In this document: piece after piece, positions 1 through 9,760 of the stretch
How the letters are laid out: each line of letters opens with the position of its first letter
How positions within the stretch are numbered: the first letter of the stretch is position 1
Origin: Acidihalobacter prosperus
Lineage (GTDB): Bacteria > Pseudomonadota > Gammaproteobacteria > DSM-5130 > Acidihalobacteraceae
Reading direction: 5' to 3'
Length of the DNA stretch: 64,000 nucleotides
Assembly: GCF_000754095.2 (NCBI RefSeq)
Contig: NZ_JQSG02000006.1
Location: forward strand, 45,650 to 109,649
Made by a program: the position numbers and the translations under genes
The notes under the pieces: generated by a model
What the model was told of the DNA's origin: nothing
The model's database searches: none
What the model saw: only the letters and a program-made list of their open reading frames with translations

Positions 1-557
1 GCAAATACCGCGTCATCTACGCCGATCCGCCCTGGCGCTACGACAACCAGGGCACCCGCGCGGCGACCGACAACCACTATGACACCATGAGCAGCGCGGA
101 TATCGCCGCCATGCCGATACCCGATCTCGCGGATACCGACTGTTTTCTTCATCTCTGGACAACGAACGGGTTCCTGAAAGATGCGCTCGACATCATGGAT
201 GCCTGGGGATTCGACTTCAAAAGTCAGGCGGTGTGGGTTAAGCCGCAGATGGGGCTGGGCAATTATTGGCGATTGAATCACGAACTGCTGCTACTCGGCC
301 GAAAAGGCAAGCCGCAGTGGAAAGCCCGCAACCTGCATAGTGCGGTGACCTTTCCGCGCGGCAAGCACAGCGCCAAGCCGGAAGCGTTTCGAACCATGAT
401 CGAACAGGCCAACGACGGTCCCTACCTCGAACTGTTCGGACGCCGCGCCGCACCGGGCTGGACCGTGTTCGGCAATCAGATGTCTGGCGATTTGGTCGAC
501 AGAACCTATCTGGTCGAGTCGCCGCCTTGTCGCCTTCGCACAGCCATCCATGACTGA
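1..557 (+). CDS. MT-A70 family DNA adenine methyltransferase, 5' end cut by window
   Basis: The reading frame is open from the window edge (codons in phase with position 3) to a stop at 557. It shows the DPPW catalytic motif of N6-adenine methyltransferases (ADPPWRYD, encoded at about 24-47), followed by the family's typical region with FLHLWTTNGFL and ELLLLGRKG. MT-A70 enzymes transfer a methyl group from S-adenosylmethionine to adenine in DNA; small ones like this are common in phages and integrative elements. It lies upstream of a cytosine methyltransferase in the same direction and belongs to the element integrated at tRNA-Thr. The N-terminal start is outside the window. The family call is firm; the target site is unknown. 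Confidence 0.85.
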   Translation, partial: KYRVIYADPPWRYDNQGTRAATDNHYDTMSSADIAAMPIPDLADTDCFLHLWTTNGFLKDALDIMDAWGFDFKSQAVWVKPQMGLGNYWRLNHELLLLGRKGKPQWKARNLHSAVTFPRGKHSAKPEAFRTMIEQANDGPYLELFGRRAAPGWTVFGNQMSGDLVDRTYLVESPPCRLRTAIHD

Positions 558-724
558 ACAGAGGTGCCAGGAGATTTGACCAGATCACCCTTCGGGTCCG
601 CTCTGCCGCTGCACATGACTCAAGGCCGGCGGGTCGCAGCCCATCTATGGGCTGCTTCAAGGACACAAAGATAGCGGCCTAGCCCGCGAACATCTTCAAA
701 AAACAATTAGGAGACTCGGACATC

Positions 725-2539
725 ATGGAACAACATAAGACTGTCGAACGGCGCGAAATGCGCCACTTTCACTTGTTCTGCGGCCTTGGCGGTGGCGCCA
801 AAGGTTTCAACCAAGCCACCCCTCGGGTCGGGAACCTTGAGGGACGTTGGCGCTGCATAGGTGGCGTCGACGTGGACCCCGCCGCCATCGCGGACTTCGA
901 GCATGCCGCTGGCGTGAAAGGCACCGTCCTCGACATGTTCGATCGGGACCAGTACATCGCCTTCCATGATTGCGAACCGCCGGCTGATTGGCGCGAATGT
1001 ACGCCGACCGACATTCGCCGTGCCGCCGGTAACGAACGACCGAACGCGGTTTTCCTCAGCGCGCCGTGCAAGGGATTCTCCGGGCTTCTTGCAGAGAGCA
1101 AGAGCCGCACCGACAAATACCAGGCCCTGAACAGGTTGACGTTACGCGGTATCTGGCTGATGTTGGAGGCCTGGTCTGATGACCCGCCGGAATTGGTCGC
1201 ATTTGAAAACGTCCCGAGAATCGGGACCCGTGGTAGATTCCTGCTCGATTAAATCGGCGACTTGCTTTCTGCCTATGGCTACGCCGTAGCAGAGACGACG
1301 CACGACTGCGGTGAGCTAGGCGGGCTTGCTCAACGCCGCAAGCGCTTCCTTCTGGTCGCTCGGCACCTTGAGAAGGTGCCGCCGTTTATCTACGAACCTC
1401 CGAAACGCGATCTACAGGCGGTCGGAACGGTCCTTGGACGCATGCCGCTCCCGGGCGATATGTCCGCCGGTTCTATGCATCGGGTTCCCCGGTTGGCATG
1501 GAAAACCTGGGTCCGCCTTGCCTTCGTCGAGGCCGGAAAAGACTGGCGCAGCCTGAACCGTCTTGAGGTTGAGGACGGTTTGCTGCGCGACTATCTGATC
1601 GTGCCCGAATATCGATCGGGTTATATGGGCGTGCGTCGATGGGATCAGCCTACCGGTGTGGTGCAAAGCGAAAGTGGCCCGACCAACGGCGCATTCTCGA
1701 TTGCCGACCCTCGATTCAGTCAGTCCTCTCTCTGGAACGACGGCCATGCCTATGGTGTCCGCCATTGGGCCGAACATAGCTCAACGATCACCAGCAAACT
1801 CGCCGCCGGCAGCGGCTACGGCAGCGTCGCCGATCCCCGGCCGCCGAACCGGCCTTTATTCAGCAAGTACGCGGTCACTCGATTCGACAGCCATACCGGT
1901 ACCGTTATCGGAGGCGACGATTCCGGTGCGTATGCGGTTGCCGATCCTCGCCGCGCTGGCCCGAGCTTCGGGAAGTATCTCGTAACCGACTGGAACCGCC
2001 CTGCAGGTACGGTCCTGTCCGGCAGCACCACGGGTCAAGGCGCTTTTTCAGTGGCGGACCCGCGCCCGGGCATGCGCCGTGAGAAAGGCGATCACTACCT
2101 CACCGGTGGGCATTACGGTGTGGTGCCGTGGAATGAACACAGCGGCGCCGTGTCAGCGGCGGCCAGCCATGACAATGGCCGATGGGGCGTCGCATATCCC
2201 CGCATTGATGCACTGCCGGCGGCGGACGAAAAGCTGGCGACGATCATCCGCGCGCTGGACGGAACCTGGCATCGTCCCTTCACGACCCTCGAACTGGCCG
2301 CAATCCAGTCCCTGATAGACCCCGAAGAGCAACTTGAGCTCGACGGACTTTCGGATCAGGCCTGGCGCGAACGCATCGGCAACGCGGTACCGCCGGCAGC
2401 GGCCAGAGCCATCGGCGAAGAATTCGGCCGCACCCTTTTGCTCGCGCAGACCGGCGAGACGTTCCAACTGTCAGCGACACCTATTTGGGTCCGGAATATG
2501 GCTGTCGCTCTGACCGTCGCGCAGAGAGATGAAGCATGA
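725..2539 (+). pseudogene. DNA cytosine-5 methyltransferase interrupted by an in-frame TAA
   Basis: Two open stretches, 725-1252 and 1253-2539, are in the same frame and separated only by a TAA at 1250-1252; the protein reads straight through as RFLLD-stop-IGDLLSAYGY. Upstream are motif I (FCGLGGGAKGF), motif IV with the catalytic Cys (SAPCKGFSG) and motif VI (FENV). Downstream are motif VIII (QRRKRFLLVAR) and motif X (RIGNAVPPAAARAIGEEFG). One substitution, for example CAA to TAA, explains the break, and no frameshift is seen. Full length would be about 604 residues. The region encoded at 1621-2205 holds five degenerate repeats in the target-recognition position. A ribosome site (AGGAG) precedes the ATG at 725. 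The 3' end overlaps the next gene by ATGA. It is probably inactive unless the stop is read through. Confidence 0.85.
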
Positions 2540-3303
2540 AGACGCACGAGGTAAAAGCAGCGCTTCGCGCACGCTTCTGTGCGCCCGAGTGGGGCATCTT
2601 CTTTGAGGTTGCAGATGGCACCGGCGCCAATCAACGCCGATGGGCTGATGCGGTATCTATCAATTTGTGGCCCAGCCGCGGGCTGGAAATCCACGGCTTC
2701 GAGGTGAAGGTCAGCCGCAGTGATTGGATACGAGAACTCAAGAATCCGGAAAAATCCGAACCGGTCCAGCGTTATTGCGATCGGTGGTGGATCGTAGCCC
2801 CGGAAGGGGTCATACGAGAGGGTGAACTACCTCCTACCTGGGGTCAGTATGAGGTCCAAAAGGGGGACGCTCTGCGTCAGGTCGCGGCTGCACCAAAGCT
2901 CGAATCTAAGCCCGTAACCCGCGAATTCGTAGCCGCCATGCTGAGACGCGCAAGTGGCATTGATGAGAATGAGGTGCGCGCAGCAGTCAGGGCTGAAGTT
3001 GAAAAGCAGCGCGCAAATGACCGGACAACGATCGAGCGAGAAATCAAACTCCGAACTCAAAAATATGAGCGTGTCATGGATCACATTGCCACGATCGAGA
3101 GAATCGCTGGCGTAAAGCTCACGGAGTTTACTGACAGCGAGGAAATCGGAAGGGCCATACGGGCGGTACAACACCTCGGACTCAACAAGACATACGGCGG
3201 ATTATCCTCTCTTCGCAACGATCTCCGACGTATGGTCGGAAATCTCGATCAGGCTATCGCCTTGTTCTGTGGCCCCGAGGCTGAGACGGAGGACACAGCA
3301 TGA
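2536..3303 (+). CDS. MmcB-like / PD-(D/E)XK nuclease-fold protein of the integrated element
   Basis: 255 residues. The N-terminal ~100 residues resemble the MmcB-type restriction-nuclease fold: WADAVSINLW, then FEVKVSRSDWIRELKNP (an E-x-K pair) and YCDRWWIVAP. The C-terminal half is charged and probably helical (residues ~145-190, rich in R, E and K) and is not recognised. The start ATG overlaps the methyltransferase stop, and its own stop overlaps the DUF1643 start, so the three genes are translationally coupled. Context suggests a DNA-processing or defence accessory role. Catalytic activity is an inference from the motif only. Confidence 0.6.
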   Translation: MKTHEVKAALRARFCAPEWGIFFEVADGTGANQRRWADAVSINLWPSRGLEIHGFEVKVSRSDWIRELKNPEKSEPVQRYCDRWWIVAPEGVIREGELPPTWGQYEVQKGDALRQVAAAPKLESKPVTREFVAAMLRRASGIDENEVRAAVRAEVEKQRANDRTTIEREIKLRTQKYERVMDHIATIERIAGVKLTEFTDSEEIGRAIRAVQHLGLNKTYGGLSSLRNDLRRMVGNLDQAIALFCGPEAETEDTA

Positions 3304-3818
3304 TTCCCCTCACTGAAACCGAGGGCGCGTCGACCTCCAATGCCACGTTTTCCAAGTGCAGGCTCTATTGCTACACCCTAACGCGGCAATGGGGTACTGA
3401 GGTGCACATAACCTTCATCATGCTCAACTCGTCAACTGCCGACGAGATCAAGAACGATCCGACCGTAGAGCGTTGCGAGCGGCGCGCCCGCGCCATGGGT
3501 TTCGGCGGACTGCGAGTGGCCAACATTTTCGCACTGCGCTCCACTGACCCGGCGGCGCTTTATCAGCACCTGAATCCGGTGGGCAATGACAATGACGAGG
3601 CCATTCTGAAGTCAGCGGCCGGCGCTGGCCTTGTTGTCTGCGCCTGGGGTAAGCACGGGCTGCTTATGAACCGCAGCGACCAGGTCAAGCACCTGCTCAA
3701 ACGCAATGGCATCACGCCGAGCGTGTTGAGACTCAACAAGGATGGTACGCCGGCACATCCCCTGTATATCCCCTATTCCGTAACCCCCATCCCCTGGGAG
3801 AAAGCCTTAGCGAGTTAA
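3300..3818 (+). CDS. DUF1643 domain-containing protein
   Basis: 172 residues, matching the DUF1643 family along its length: FIMLNSSTADE near the N-terminus, NDPTVERCERRARAMGFGG, VANIFALRSTDP, then VCAWGKHG and a C-terminal HPLYIPYS segment. The biochemical function of DUF1643 is unknown; members are frequent in phages and genomic islands. The gene starts in the ATGA overlap with the preceding gene and its 3' end overlaps the convergent integrase gene by four bases. It is the last rightward gene of the element. Confidence 0.8.
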   Translation: MIPLTETEGASTSNATFSKCRLYCYTLTRQWGTEVHITFIMLNSSTADEIKNDPTVERCERRARAMGFGGLRVANIFALRSTDPAALYQHLNPVGNDNDEAILKSAAGAGLVVCAWGKHGLLMNRSDQVKHLLKRNGITPSVLRLNKDGTPAHPLYIPYSVTPIPWEKALAS

Positions 3819-4819
3819 TCCATCTTGCTGACCAGATCGTCCACCTTGGGCGCGTAGTACACGTTCTGCAGGATGCGCAGGTCCTGGTGGCCTGATATTT
3901 TGGCCAGATCCATGACATCGAACTTCGCGGCCAGCCTGGACAGCGCCTCGCGCCGAGTATCGTGGAAGTGCAAATCCTCGATACCCACTTTCTTTTTGAT
4001 CTTGCGAAACAGCACATCGATTTGGCGGGGCGACAAGCCAAATACGGGGTTGTTCTCATGCTCGCCCGTCAGCGGTCGCATTCGTTCAATGAGTTCGAGC
4101 GCGCGCGTCGACAGAGGCACGTCCCGCGGCTTCCCGTTCTTGGTCAGGGGCAGATGCACATAACGCCTTTCGACATGGACGTGACCCCAGATCAGACCCG
4201 CGATCTCGCCTGCTCGCATGGCGGTTTCGATGGCGAACAGCATCGTGGCGCCTACGCGGGCCGTGAGCGTCTCTGGCGGTTGTTCATCCGTGTAGCCTGA
4301 TGCCACCACCAGACGGTCGATTTCATCCTGTGTGAGCCGTCTGTCTCGCGCGGCCGGCGTTGCCGGCTTGCGCACACGGGTCATTGGGTTTTCCGCCACC
4401 CAGCCCCATTCTTGCAGGCCGATGTTGAAGGCGTTGCTCAACAGATTCCATTCGCGCAGCACGGTAGCCGGCAGGACCTGCCGAAGCCGTCGGTCGCGCC
4501 AGGCCGAGATCGCCTGTGGAGATAGCTCGCGCAGCGGTACGTCAGCGAGCGAGTCATCCCGGCAGAGAGCTTCCAGACGCAGCCGTTCCCATCGCTCGCC
4601 CCGCTTGCCTGGCGAGACCTCGTGCAGGTAGCGCTGCCATAGGTCCCTGATGGTCTTGTCGGCTGGAATCCGGCCCATCTGTAGGTCGTCGAGTTCGACC
4701 TCGACCTGCAGAGCCCATGACTGGGCCTGGGCTTTGGTGTGAAAGGTCTTCGACCGGCGTCTGCCGTTGCGATAGACCTCCGCTCTCCATCCGTTCCCGC
4801 GCTTTCGGATCGTGGCCAT
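3815..4819 (-). CDS. Tyrosine recombinase / site-specific integrase
   Basis: 334 residues. An N-terminal AP2-like DNA-binding segment (GNGWRAEVYRNGRRRSKTF) and a SAM-like core-binding domain (~55-150) precede the catalytic domain. Catalytic residues visible are R202 (ETAMRAGEI), K227 (LTKNGK), H286-x-x-R289 (HFHDTRR), H311 (SGHQDLR) and a tyrosine at 321 or 322 (NVYYAP). The gene reads away from tRNA-Thr, with its start 164 bp from the tRNA 3' end, the usual layout for elements integrated into a tRNA 3' end. Direct repeats in the gap look like integrase arm-binding sites. It presumably integrates and excises the element that extends off the left edge of the window. Confidence 0.93.
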   Translation of the reverse strand: MATIRKRGNGWRAEVYRNGRRRSKTFHTKAQAQSWALQVEVELDDLQMGRIPADKTIRDLWQRYLHEVSPGKRGERWERLRLEALCRDDSLADVPLRELSPQAISAWRDRRLRQVLPATVLREWNLLSNAFNIGLQEWGWVAENPMTRVRKPATPAARDRRLTQDEIDRLVVASGYTDEQPPETLTARVGATMLFAIETAMRAGEIAGLIWGHVHVERRYVHLPLTKNGKPRDVPLSTRALELIERMRPLTGEHENNPVFGLSPRQIDVLFRKIKKKVGIEDLHFHDTRREALSRLAAKFDVMDLAKISGHQDLRILQNVYYAPKVDDLVSKMD

Positions 4820-4826
4820 GGCCTGC

Positions 4827-4847
4827 TTGGCGTAATTTTGGCGTAAT
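4827..4847. repeat. Tandem copies of TTGGCGTAAT upstream of the integrase
   Basis: The 10-mer TTGGCGTAAT occurs at 4827-4836 and again at 4838-4847, one helical turn apart, immediately upstream of the integrase start codon. This could be an accessory or autoregulatory binding site for the recombinase or its directionality factor. Only the repeat itself is seen; the role is inferred. Confidence 0.5.
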
Positions 4848-4852
4848 CCGAA

Positions 4853-4960
4853 GTGTATAAAAGCGGGTTAAAGTGGGCAATAGTGTATTTTTGCGCCACC
4901 CGGGAAGGTGTGTTTTTCCCTTTGAACTCAACTATTTGTGTATAAAAATGGGCTAAAGTG
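4853..4960. repeat. Pair of 23-bp direct repeats, probable integrase arm sites
   Basis: The 23-bp unit at 4853-4875 (GTGTATAAAAGCGGGTTAAA then GTG) recurs at 4938-4960 with three mismatches. The repeats lie between the integrase start and the tRNA-Thr gene, where arm-type sites of tRNA-targeting integrases are expected. The second copy is followed by a further partial similarity (GTGTAGAAAAGCGG). The spacing between copies is 85 bp, about eight helical turns. Confidence 0.6.
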
Positions 4961-4982
4961 TAGAAAAGCGGAAAATGATAGG

Positions 4983-5058
<76 letters not shown>

Positions 5059-5116
5059 AAGGGGCGTAAGGATAGTCAAAGCGCCGGCAAAGCTCAACGC
5101 CGTCTTGATGCGGCCC

Positions 5117-5551
5117 TCAACGGGCGCTGGGTTTGACCCGGATGATCACGTCGACCCCGGCCACGTCGACCGTCTCCGGCAGGGCCGGCATGCGGTTGAT
5201 GGTCACGTCCGCCGCCTCGATATCCTCCAGCTCGCCGGTCTCGAGGTGATACAGGTGATGATGCGGGTCCAGGTTGGTGTCGAAGAACATCTTGCTCGGG
5301 TCGACCACGACCTCGCGCAGCAACCCCTTCTCGGCGAACAATCCCAGCGTGTTGTACACCGTAGCCTTGGAAACGCCGCGCCGTGCGCCGCTCAGGCGAG
5401 CAAGCACCTGATCAGCGGAAACATGCTGATGGCCGCCGAACAGCAGACAGCCGATCTCCACGCGCTGCTGCGTCGGCGTGATGTCATGCTCGCGCAGCAG
5501 CGCAATCACGCTGGAGCGTTCGAGCCTGGGCTGTCGGGCGAAATCGGACAT
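5117..5551 (-). CDS. Fur-family transcriptional regulator lacking CxxC motifs
   Basis: 144 residues: an N-terminal winged helix (LREHDITPTQQRVEIGCLLF, VSKATVYNTLGLFAEKGLL) and a C-terminal dimerisation/metal domain with HHHLYHLETGEL. Only one cysteine is present, so the paired CxxC structural zinc site of classic Fur/Zur is missing; this is seen in Irr-like and some other subfamilies. The exact effector (iron/haem, peroxide or other) cannot be assigned. It lies 66 bp downstream of thiO on the same strand and is followed by tRNA-Thr. An AT-rich stretch just upstream (5552-5605) probably holds its own promoter. Confidence 0.85.
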   Translation of the reverse strand: MSDFARQPRLERSSVIALLREHDITPTQQRVEIGCLLFGGHQHVSADQVLARLSGARRGVSKATVYNTLGLFAEKGLLREVVVDPSKMFFDTNLDPHHHLYHLETGELEDIEAADVTINRMPALPETVDVAGVDVIIRVKPSAR

Positions 5552-5616
5552 GGTGAAATGCTATCGCAATATTTAGACGGGGTCTAGAACTATAACGAAT
5601 CGCATTTCGCGCACGC

Positions 5617-6699
5617 TCATGCGGACGGGTACCCATAGGGCTTCGGATCGATCGATGGCGCGCGCCCGAGCATCAGATCGGCGAGCACCCGCACCGAGCC
5701 GAGGCCGATCACCACGCCGTTGCGGTAATGCCCGGCATTCACGAACAGCCCGCCCGCGCGTGGATGCTCGGCGACCACGGGCACGCCGTCCGGCGAGCCG
5801 GGGCGCAGCCCGGACCACTGATGCTCCACCGGCACGTCCGCCAGCGCGGGCACCAGCCCGCGCGCGGCGTCGCGCAGCGAGGCGAGCGCCGCGTCCGTCG
5901 TACCCTTGTCGAAGCCGACCTCCTCGAGCGTGCTGCCGACGACGATTCGGCCGTCGCGGCGCGGAATCAGGTAGCGGTCGCCGCGCAGGACGATGCGTCG
6001 CAGCAGCCCCGGCTCGGCGCGAAACACGATCATCTGCCCGCGCACCGGGCGGATCGGCGGCGCCCCGCCCAGCTCGTCGAGCAGCCCGGCGCTCCACGCG
6101 CCGCCGGCAATCACCACCTGCCCGGCCTGCCGCAGGCCCTGCTCCGTGTCCACGCCGGCGATGCGGCCTGCCGTCACGCGCAGCGCGCGCACGGGGTTGT
6201 TCGACTCGACCGCGATGCCGGCAGGAACAAGGCTCTCGCGCAGGGCGCGGACCAGGCGCGGGTTGCGCATCTGCGCGATGCCGGGCATCCACAGCCCACC
6301 CGTCGCGGGCGCCAGCGCCGGTTCGCAGCGACACACGCCCTCGGCATCGAGCCATTCCATCTCGACGCCCTGTGCGTCCGCCCAGGCGAGCGCCTCGGCC
6401 TGTTCGTCGCTGTCCGTCATCAGCAGGCCGCTGGGCTCCCATTCGGGGTCGACGCCGCTGTCTTCGCACAACCGCCGCGCCAGAGCGGCGTAGCGGGCCT
6501 GGCCGTAGCGCGCGAGGCGCGTCACCGCCTCAGGGTAGCGCCAGGGATACAGCGGAGACAGAATCCCGCCGCCCGCCCATGAGGCCTCGCGGCCAGGCTC
6601 GCCGCGCTCGATCAGGCGCACCGCAAGACCCGCCGTGCTGAGTTCACGGGCGGTCAGCATGCCGATCAGGCCGCCGCCCACGATGATGCAATCGTCCAT
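5617..6699 (-). CDS. thiO: Glycine oxidase-like FAD amine oxidase (ThiO type)
   Basis: 360 residues from the ATG at 6699, chosen because a GGA lies at usual spacing and the FAD-binding DDCIIVGGGLIGMLTARELS motif starts immediately; an in-frame ATG at 6711 is possible. Further DAO-family signatures are REASWAGGGILSPLYPW, VRGQMIVFR, YLIPRRDGRIVVGSTLEE and the C-terminal NAGHYRNGVVIGLGS. ThiO oxidises glycine to iminoglycine or glyoxylate plus ammonia and H2O2, feeding the thiamine thiazole ring. No thiS or thiG is nearby. It is the last leftward gene of the nucleobase/amide cluster, separated by 202 bp from the allophanate hydrolase gene, so it may be independent or may serve amine oxidation in that pathway. 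Confidence 0.8.
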   Translation of the reverse strand: MDDCIIVGGGLIGMLTARELSTAGLAVRLIERGEPGREASWAGGGILSPLYPWRYPEAVTRLARYGQARYAALARRLCEDSGVDPEWEPSGLLMTDSDEQAEALAWADAQGVEMEWLDAEGVCRCEPALAPATGGLWMPGIAQMRNPRLVRALRESLVPAGIAVESNNPVRALRVTAGRIAGVDTEQGLRQAGQVVIAGGAWSAGLLDELGGAPPIRPVRGQMIVFRAEPGLLRRIVLRGDRYLIPRRDGRIVVGSTLEEVGFDKGTTDAALASLRDAARGLVPALADVPVEHQWSGLRPGSPDGVPVVAEHPRAGGLFVNAGHYRNGVVIGLGSVRVLADLMLGRAPSIDPKPYGYPSA

Positions 6700-6817
6700 T
6701 GTGCTATCCATCAGGCCATGCGGCATGTGCCGCATCCCGGCCGGCTGTTCGGTGCCTCGAACCGTTGGGAAATCCGCGACGGCGGCCTGCGCACGGGCCG
6801 CAGGACGGAGCAGGAGA

Positions 6818-6835
6818 TGCCGGGCCAGCCCGGCA
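6818..6835. terminator. GC-rich hairpin between allophanate hydrolase and thiO genes
   Basis: The 18-bp segment TGCCGGGCCAGCCCGGCA is a perfect inverted repeat with 7-8 bp arms. It lies 67 bp beyond the stop of the allophanate hydrolase gene. There is no T-tract on either side, so it could be a weak or Rho-assisted terminator, an mRNA-stability hairpin, or chance in GC-rich DNA. Confidence 0.35.
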
Positions 6836-6901
6836 AGACAGGCGCATTCTAAACCAGCCGCAGCGCGGGGTGGGTCCGGGCACTCAGTCGATTGAGCGGG
6901 A

Positions 6902-8707
6902 TCAGGTTCCGACTGCGTGCAGATACGCGCGCCAGCCGCCGTAGGCGGTGATGTCTTCGCTGTTGACCAGGGCGTGCGGCTCGCACAGGAAGCCCTGTAC
7001 CCACTCGCCGTCTTCCAACTCCACGGAACCGATGCACAGCGGCGATGGAATTTCGCGCAGGAAGCCGCCGAACTCGCCGGTGGGCAGCGACCAGACCTCG
7101 ACCTCGATGGCGTCGCCGGCACCGGAAGGCAGGCTGCGCACCAGGCCGGGCTTGCGCGGATGCGTACCACGCAAGGCGTAGAGACGATAGGCGCGCGCGG
7201 TCTGGCAGCGCCGCTGCAGTCGGGCGCCGCGCGCGGTGAGCTGGTGGTTGAGCGGTTGACCACTCAGGTGCGCGCCGACCACCGCCAGGCGGATGTCGTC
7301 CTGCTCATCGATTGCCGAGACCTTGGGTAGACGCTCGCCCAGGAAGCGCGCGGCGAGCATCATCACGTCACGATCCGCCAATGCCGGCGCGACCAGGGAC
7401 AGGCCGAAGGGCATGCCGTCGGCGCGATGACCGGCGGGAATCGCGATGGCGCACTGATCGAGCAGATTGACGAACTGGGTGTAGTAACCCAATTCCCGGT
7501 TGGCTGTCATCGGGTCTGCCTCCACGGCGGCACGCATGACCTGTGTGCCGATGGTCGGCGTGATCAAAACATCGATGCGCGCCATTTCCGCTTCCGCCTC
7601 GCGCCGCAGAGCGGCAAGCCGATACTGCGCGACAAAGGTATCGGCCGCGTCATACGCCAGGCCTTCCTCCAGGATTCTCCGGGTAACCGGCAGCAAGGCC
7701 TGCGGGCGTTGGTGCAGGAAGCGACCGACCGCGGCCAGCCTTTCGGCCACCCAGGGTCCTTCGTAGAGCAGGCTGCCGGCGTTTAGGAAGGGCGTGAAAT
7801 CGATTTCGATGCGTTGCCCGCCCATGGCCTGCAGCTGCGCGACGGCCGATTCGAACAAGTGTTGGCTTTCGGCGTCTTCGAAGAATCGCAGGCGCTCGTC
7901 GGACGGGACGCCGAAGCGGAAACCGCCGGCGGCGAGCGCACGGCGACCGGGCCGTAGCGTTTCATATCGGCTGAGCGGGTCGCGCGGGTCCGGCCCCAGG
8001 GCGATTTCCAGCACCGTGCCGGCATCGGCCACACACTGGGCGAATATCGCCACGCAGTCCAGCGAACGGCAGGCCGGCACCACGCCGGCGGTGCTGAGCA
8101 GGCCGCGCGTCGGCTTGAGACCGACGATGCCATTGCACGCGGCCGGCACGCGCCCGGAACCGGCGGTGTCGGTGCCGAGCGAGAAGCTGACGAGATCGCA
8201 GGCCACCGCGACCGCCGAGCCGGAACTCGACCCGCCCGAGACGTAGGCCGGGTCGACGGCGTTGTCGCAAGCGCCGTAGGGCGAGCGCGTGCCGACGAGG
8301 CCGGTGGCGAACTGGTCCATGTTGGTCTTGCCGATCAGCATCGCGCCGGCCGCCTCCAGGCGCGCCACCACGGTGGCCGTGCGCGAGGCGGTGTAGGCGA
8401 ATTCCGGGCAGCCGGCGGTGGTCGGATAGCTCGCGACGTCGATGTTGTCCTTGACCGCGAACGGGATGCCGAAGAGCGGCAGTTCGGCGCGCTGCGCGGC
8501 GCTCATCGCACCCAACGCGCGGGCGCGCAGCAGCAGATCGTCGTGGGGCAGCAGGTCCACCCAGACGTGCTGCGCGGTGCACGCCTCGATGCGCCCCAGC
8601 ACCTCGCGCAGCACCTCTTCGGGCGTCGCGCCCTCATCCGCGTAGCGCCGGCGCAGGTGCGCGAGATTCAACGTCCCCGCCATGCCCACTTCCGCATCCC
8701 TGCGCAT
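6902..8707 (-). CDS. atzF: Allophanate hydrolase (AtzF type)
   Basis: 601 residues, the usual AtzF length. The N-terminal amidase-signature domain has the Lys-cisSer-Ser triad: K86 (FAVKDNID), S160 (SGGSSSGSA) and S184 (TAGSGRVPA). The C-terminal ~130 residues carry the allophanate hydrolase C-domain (LAVVGAHLSGQPLNHQL, then YRLYALRGTHPRKPGLVR). It hydrolyses allophanate to ammonia and CO2 in two domain-separated steps, the last reaction of cyanurate, biuret and urea-carboxylase pathways. No urea carboxylase gene is present in the window. The start ATG follows TGAGGA, which is both the stop of the upstream deaminase gene and its Shine-Dalgarno sequence. It is in the leftward operon with the ABC importer. 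Confidence 0.92.
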   Translation of the reverse strand: MRRDAEVGMAGTLNLAHLRRRYADEGATPEEVLREVLGRIEACTAQHVWVDLLPHDDLLLRARALGAMSAAQRAELPLFGIPFAVKDNIDVASYPTTAGCPEFAYTASRTATVVARLEAAGAMLIGKTNMDQFATGLVGTRSPYGACDNAVDPAYVSGGSSSGSAVAVACDLVSFSLGTDTAGSGRVPAACNGIVGLKPTRGLLSTAGVVPACRSLDCVAIFAQCVADAGTVLEIALGPDPRDPLSRYETLRPGRRALAAGGFRFGVPSDERLRFFEDAESQHLFESAVAQLQAMGGQRIEIDFTPFLNAGSLLYEGPWVAERLAAVGRFLHQRPQALLPVTRRILEEGLAYDAADTFVAQYRLAALRREAEAEMARIDVLITPTIGTQVMRAAVEADPMTANRELGYYTQFVNLLDQCAIAIPAGHRADGMPFGLSLVAPALADRDVMMLAARFLGERLPKVSAIDEQDDIRLAVVGAHLSGQPLNHQLTARGARLQRRCQTARAYRLYALRGTHPRKPGLVRSLPSGAGDAIEVEVWSLPTGEFGGFLREIPSPLCIGSVELEDGEWVQGFLCEPHALVNSEDITAYGGWRAYLHAVGT

Positions 8708-8718
8708 CGACGAAGTCC

Positions 8719-9732
<1,014 letters not shown>

Positions 9733-9760
9733 CTATGTTTGATGCGGTGACGGGACGGGT

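Noticed and set aside
6875-6920. TPP-riboswitch-like GAACCTGATC on the minus strand upstream of thiO
   Set aside because: Only the short GAACCTGATC core matches; the flanking TPP helices and the usual GCG-AGGGA end are absent, and the segment overlaps the allophanate hydrolase stop codon.
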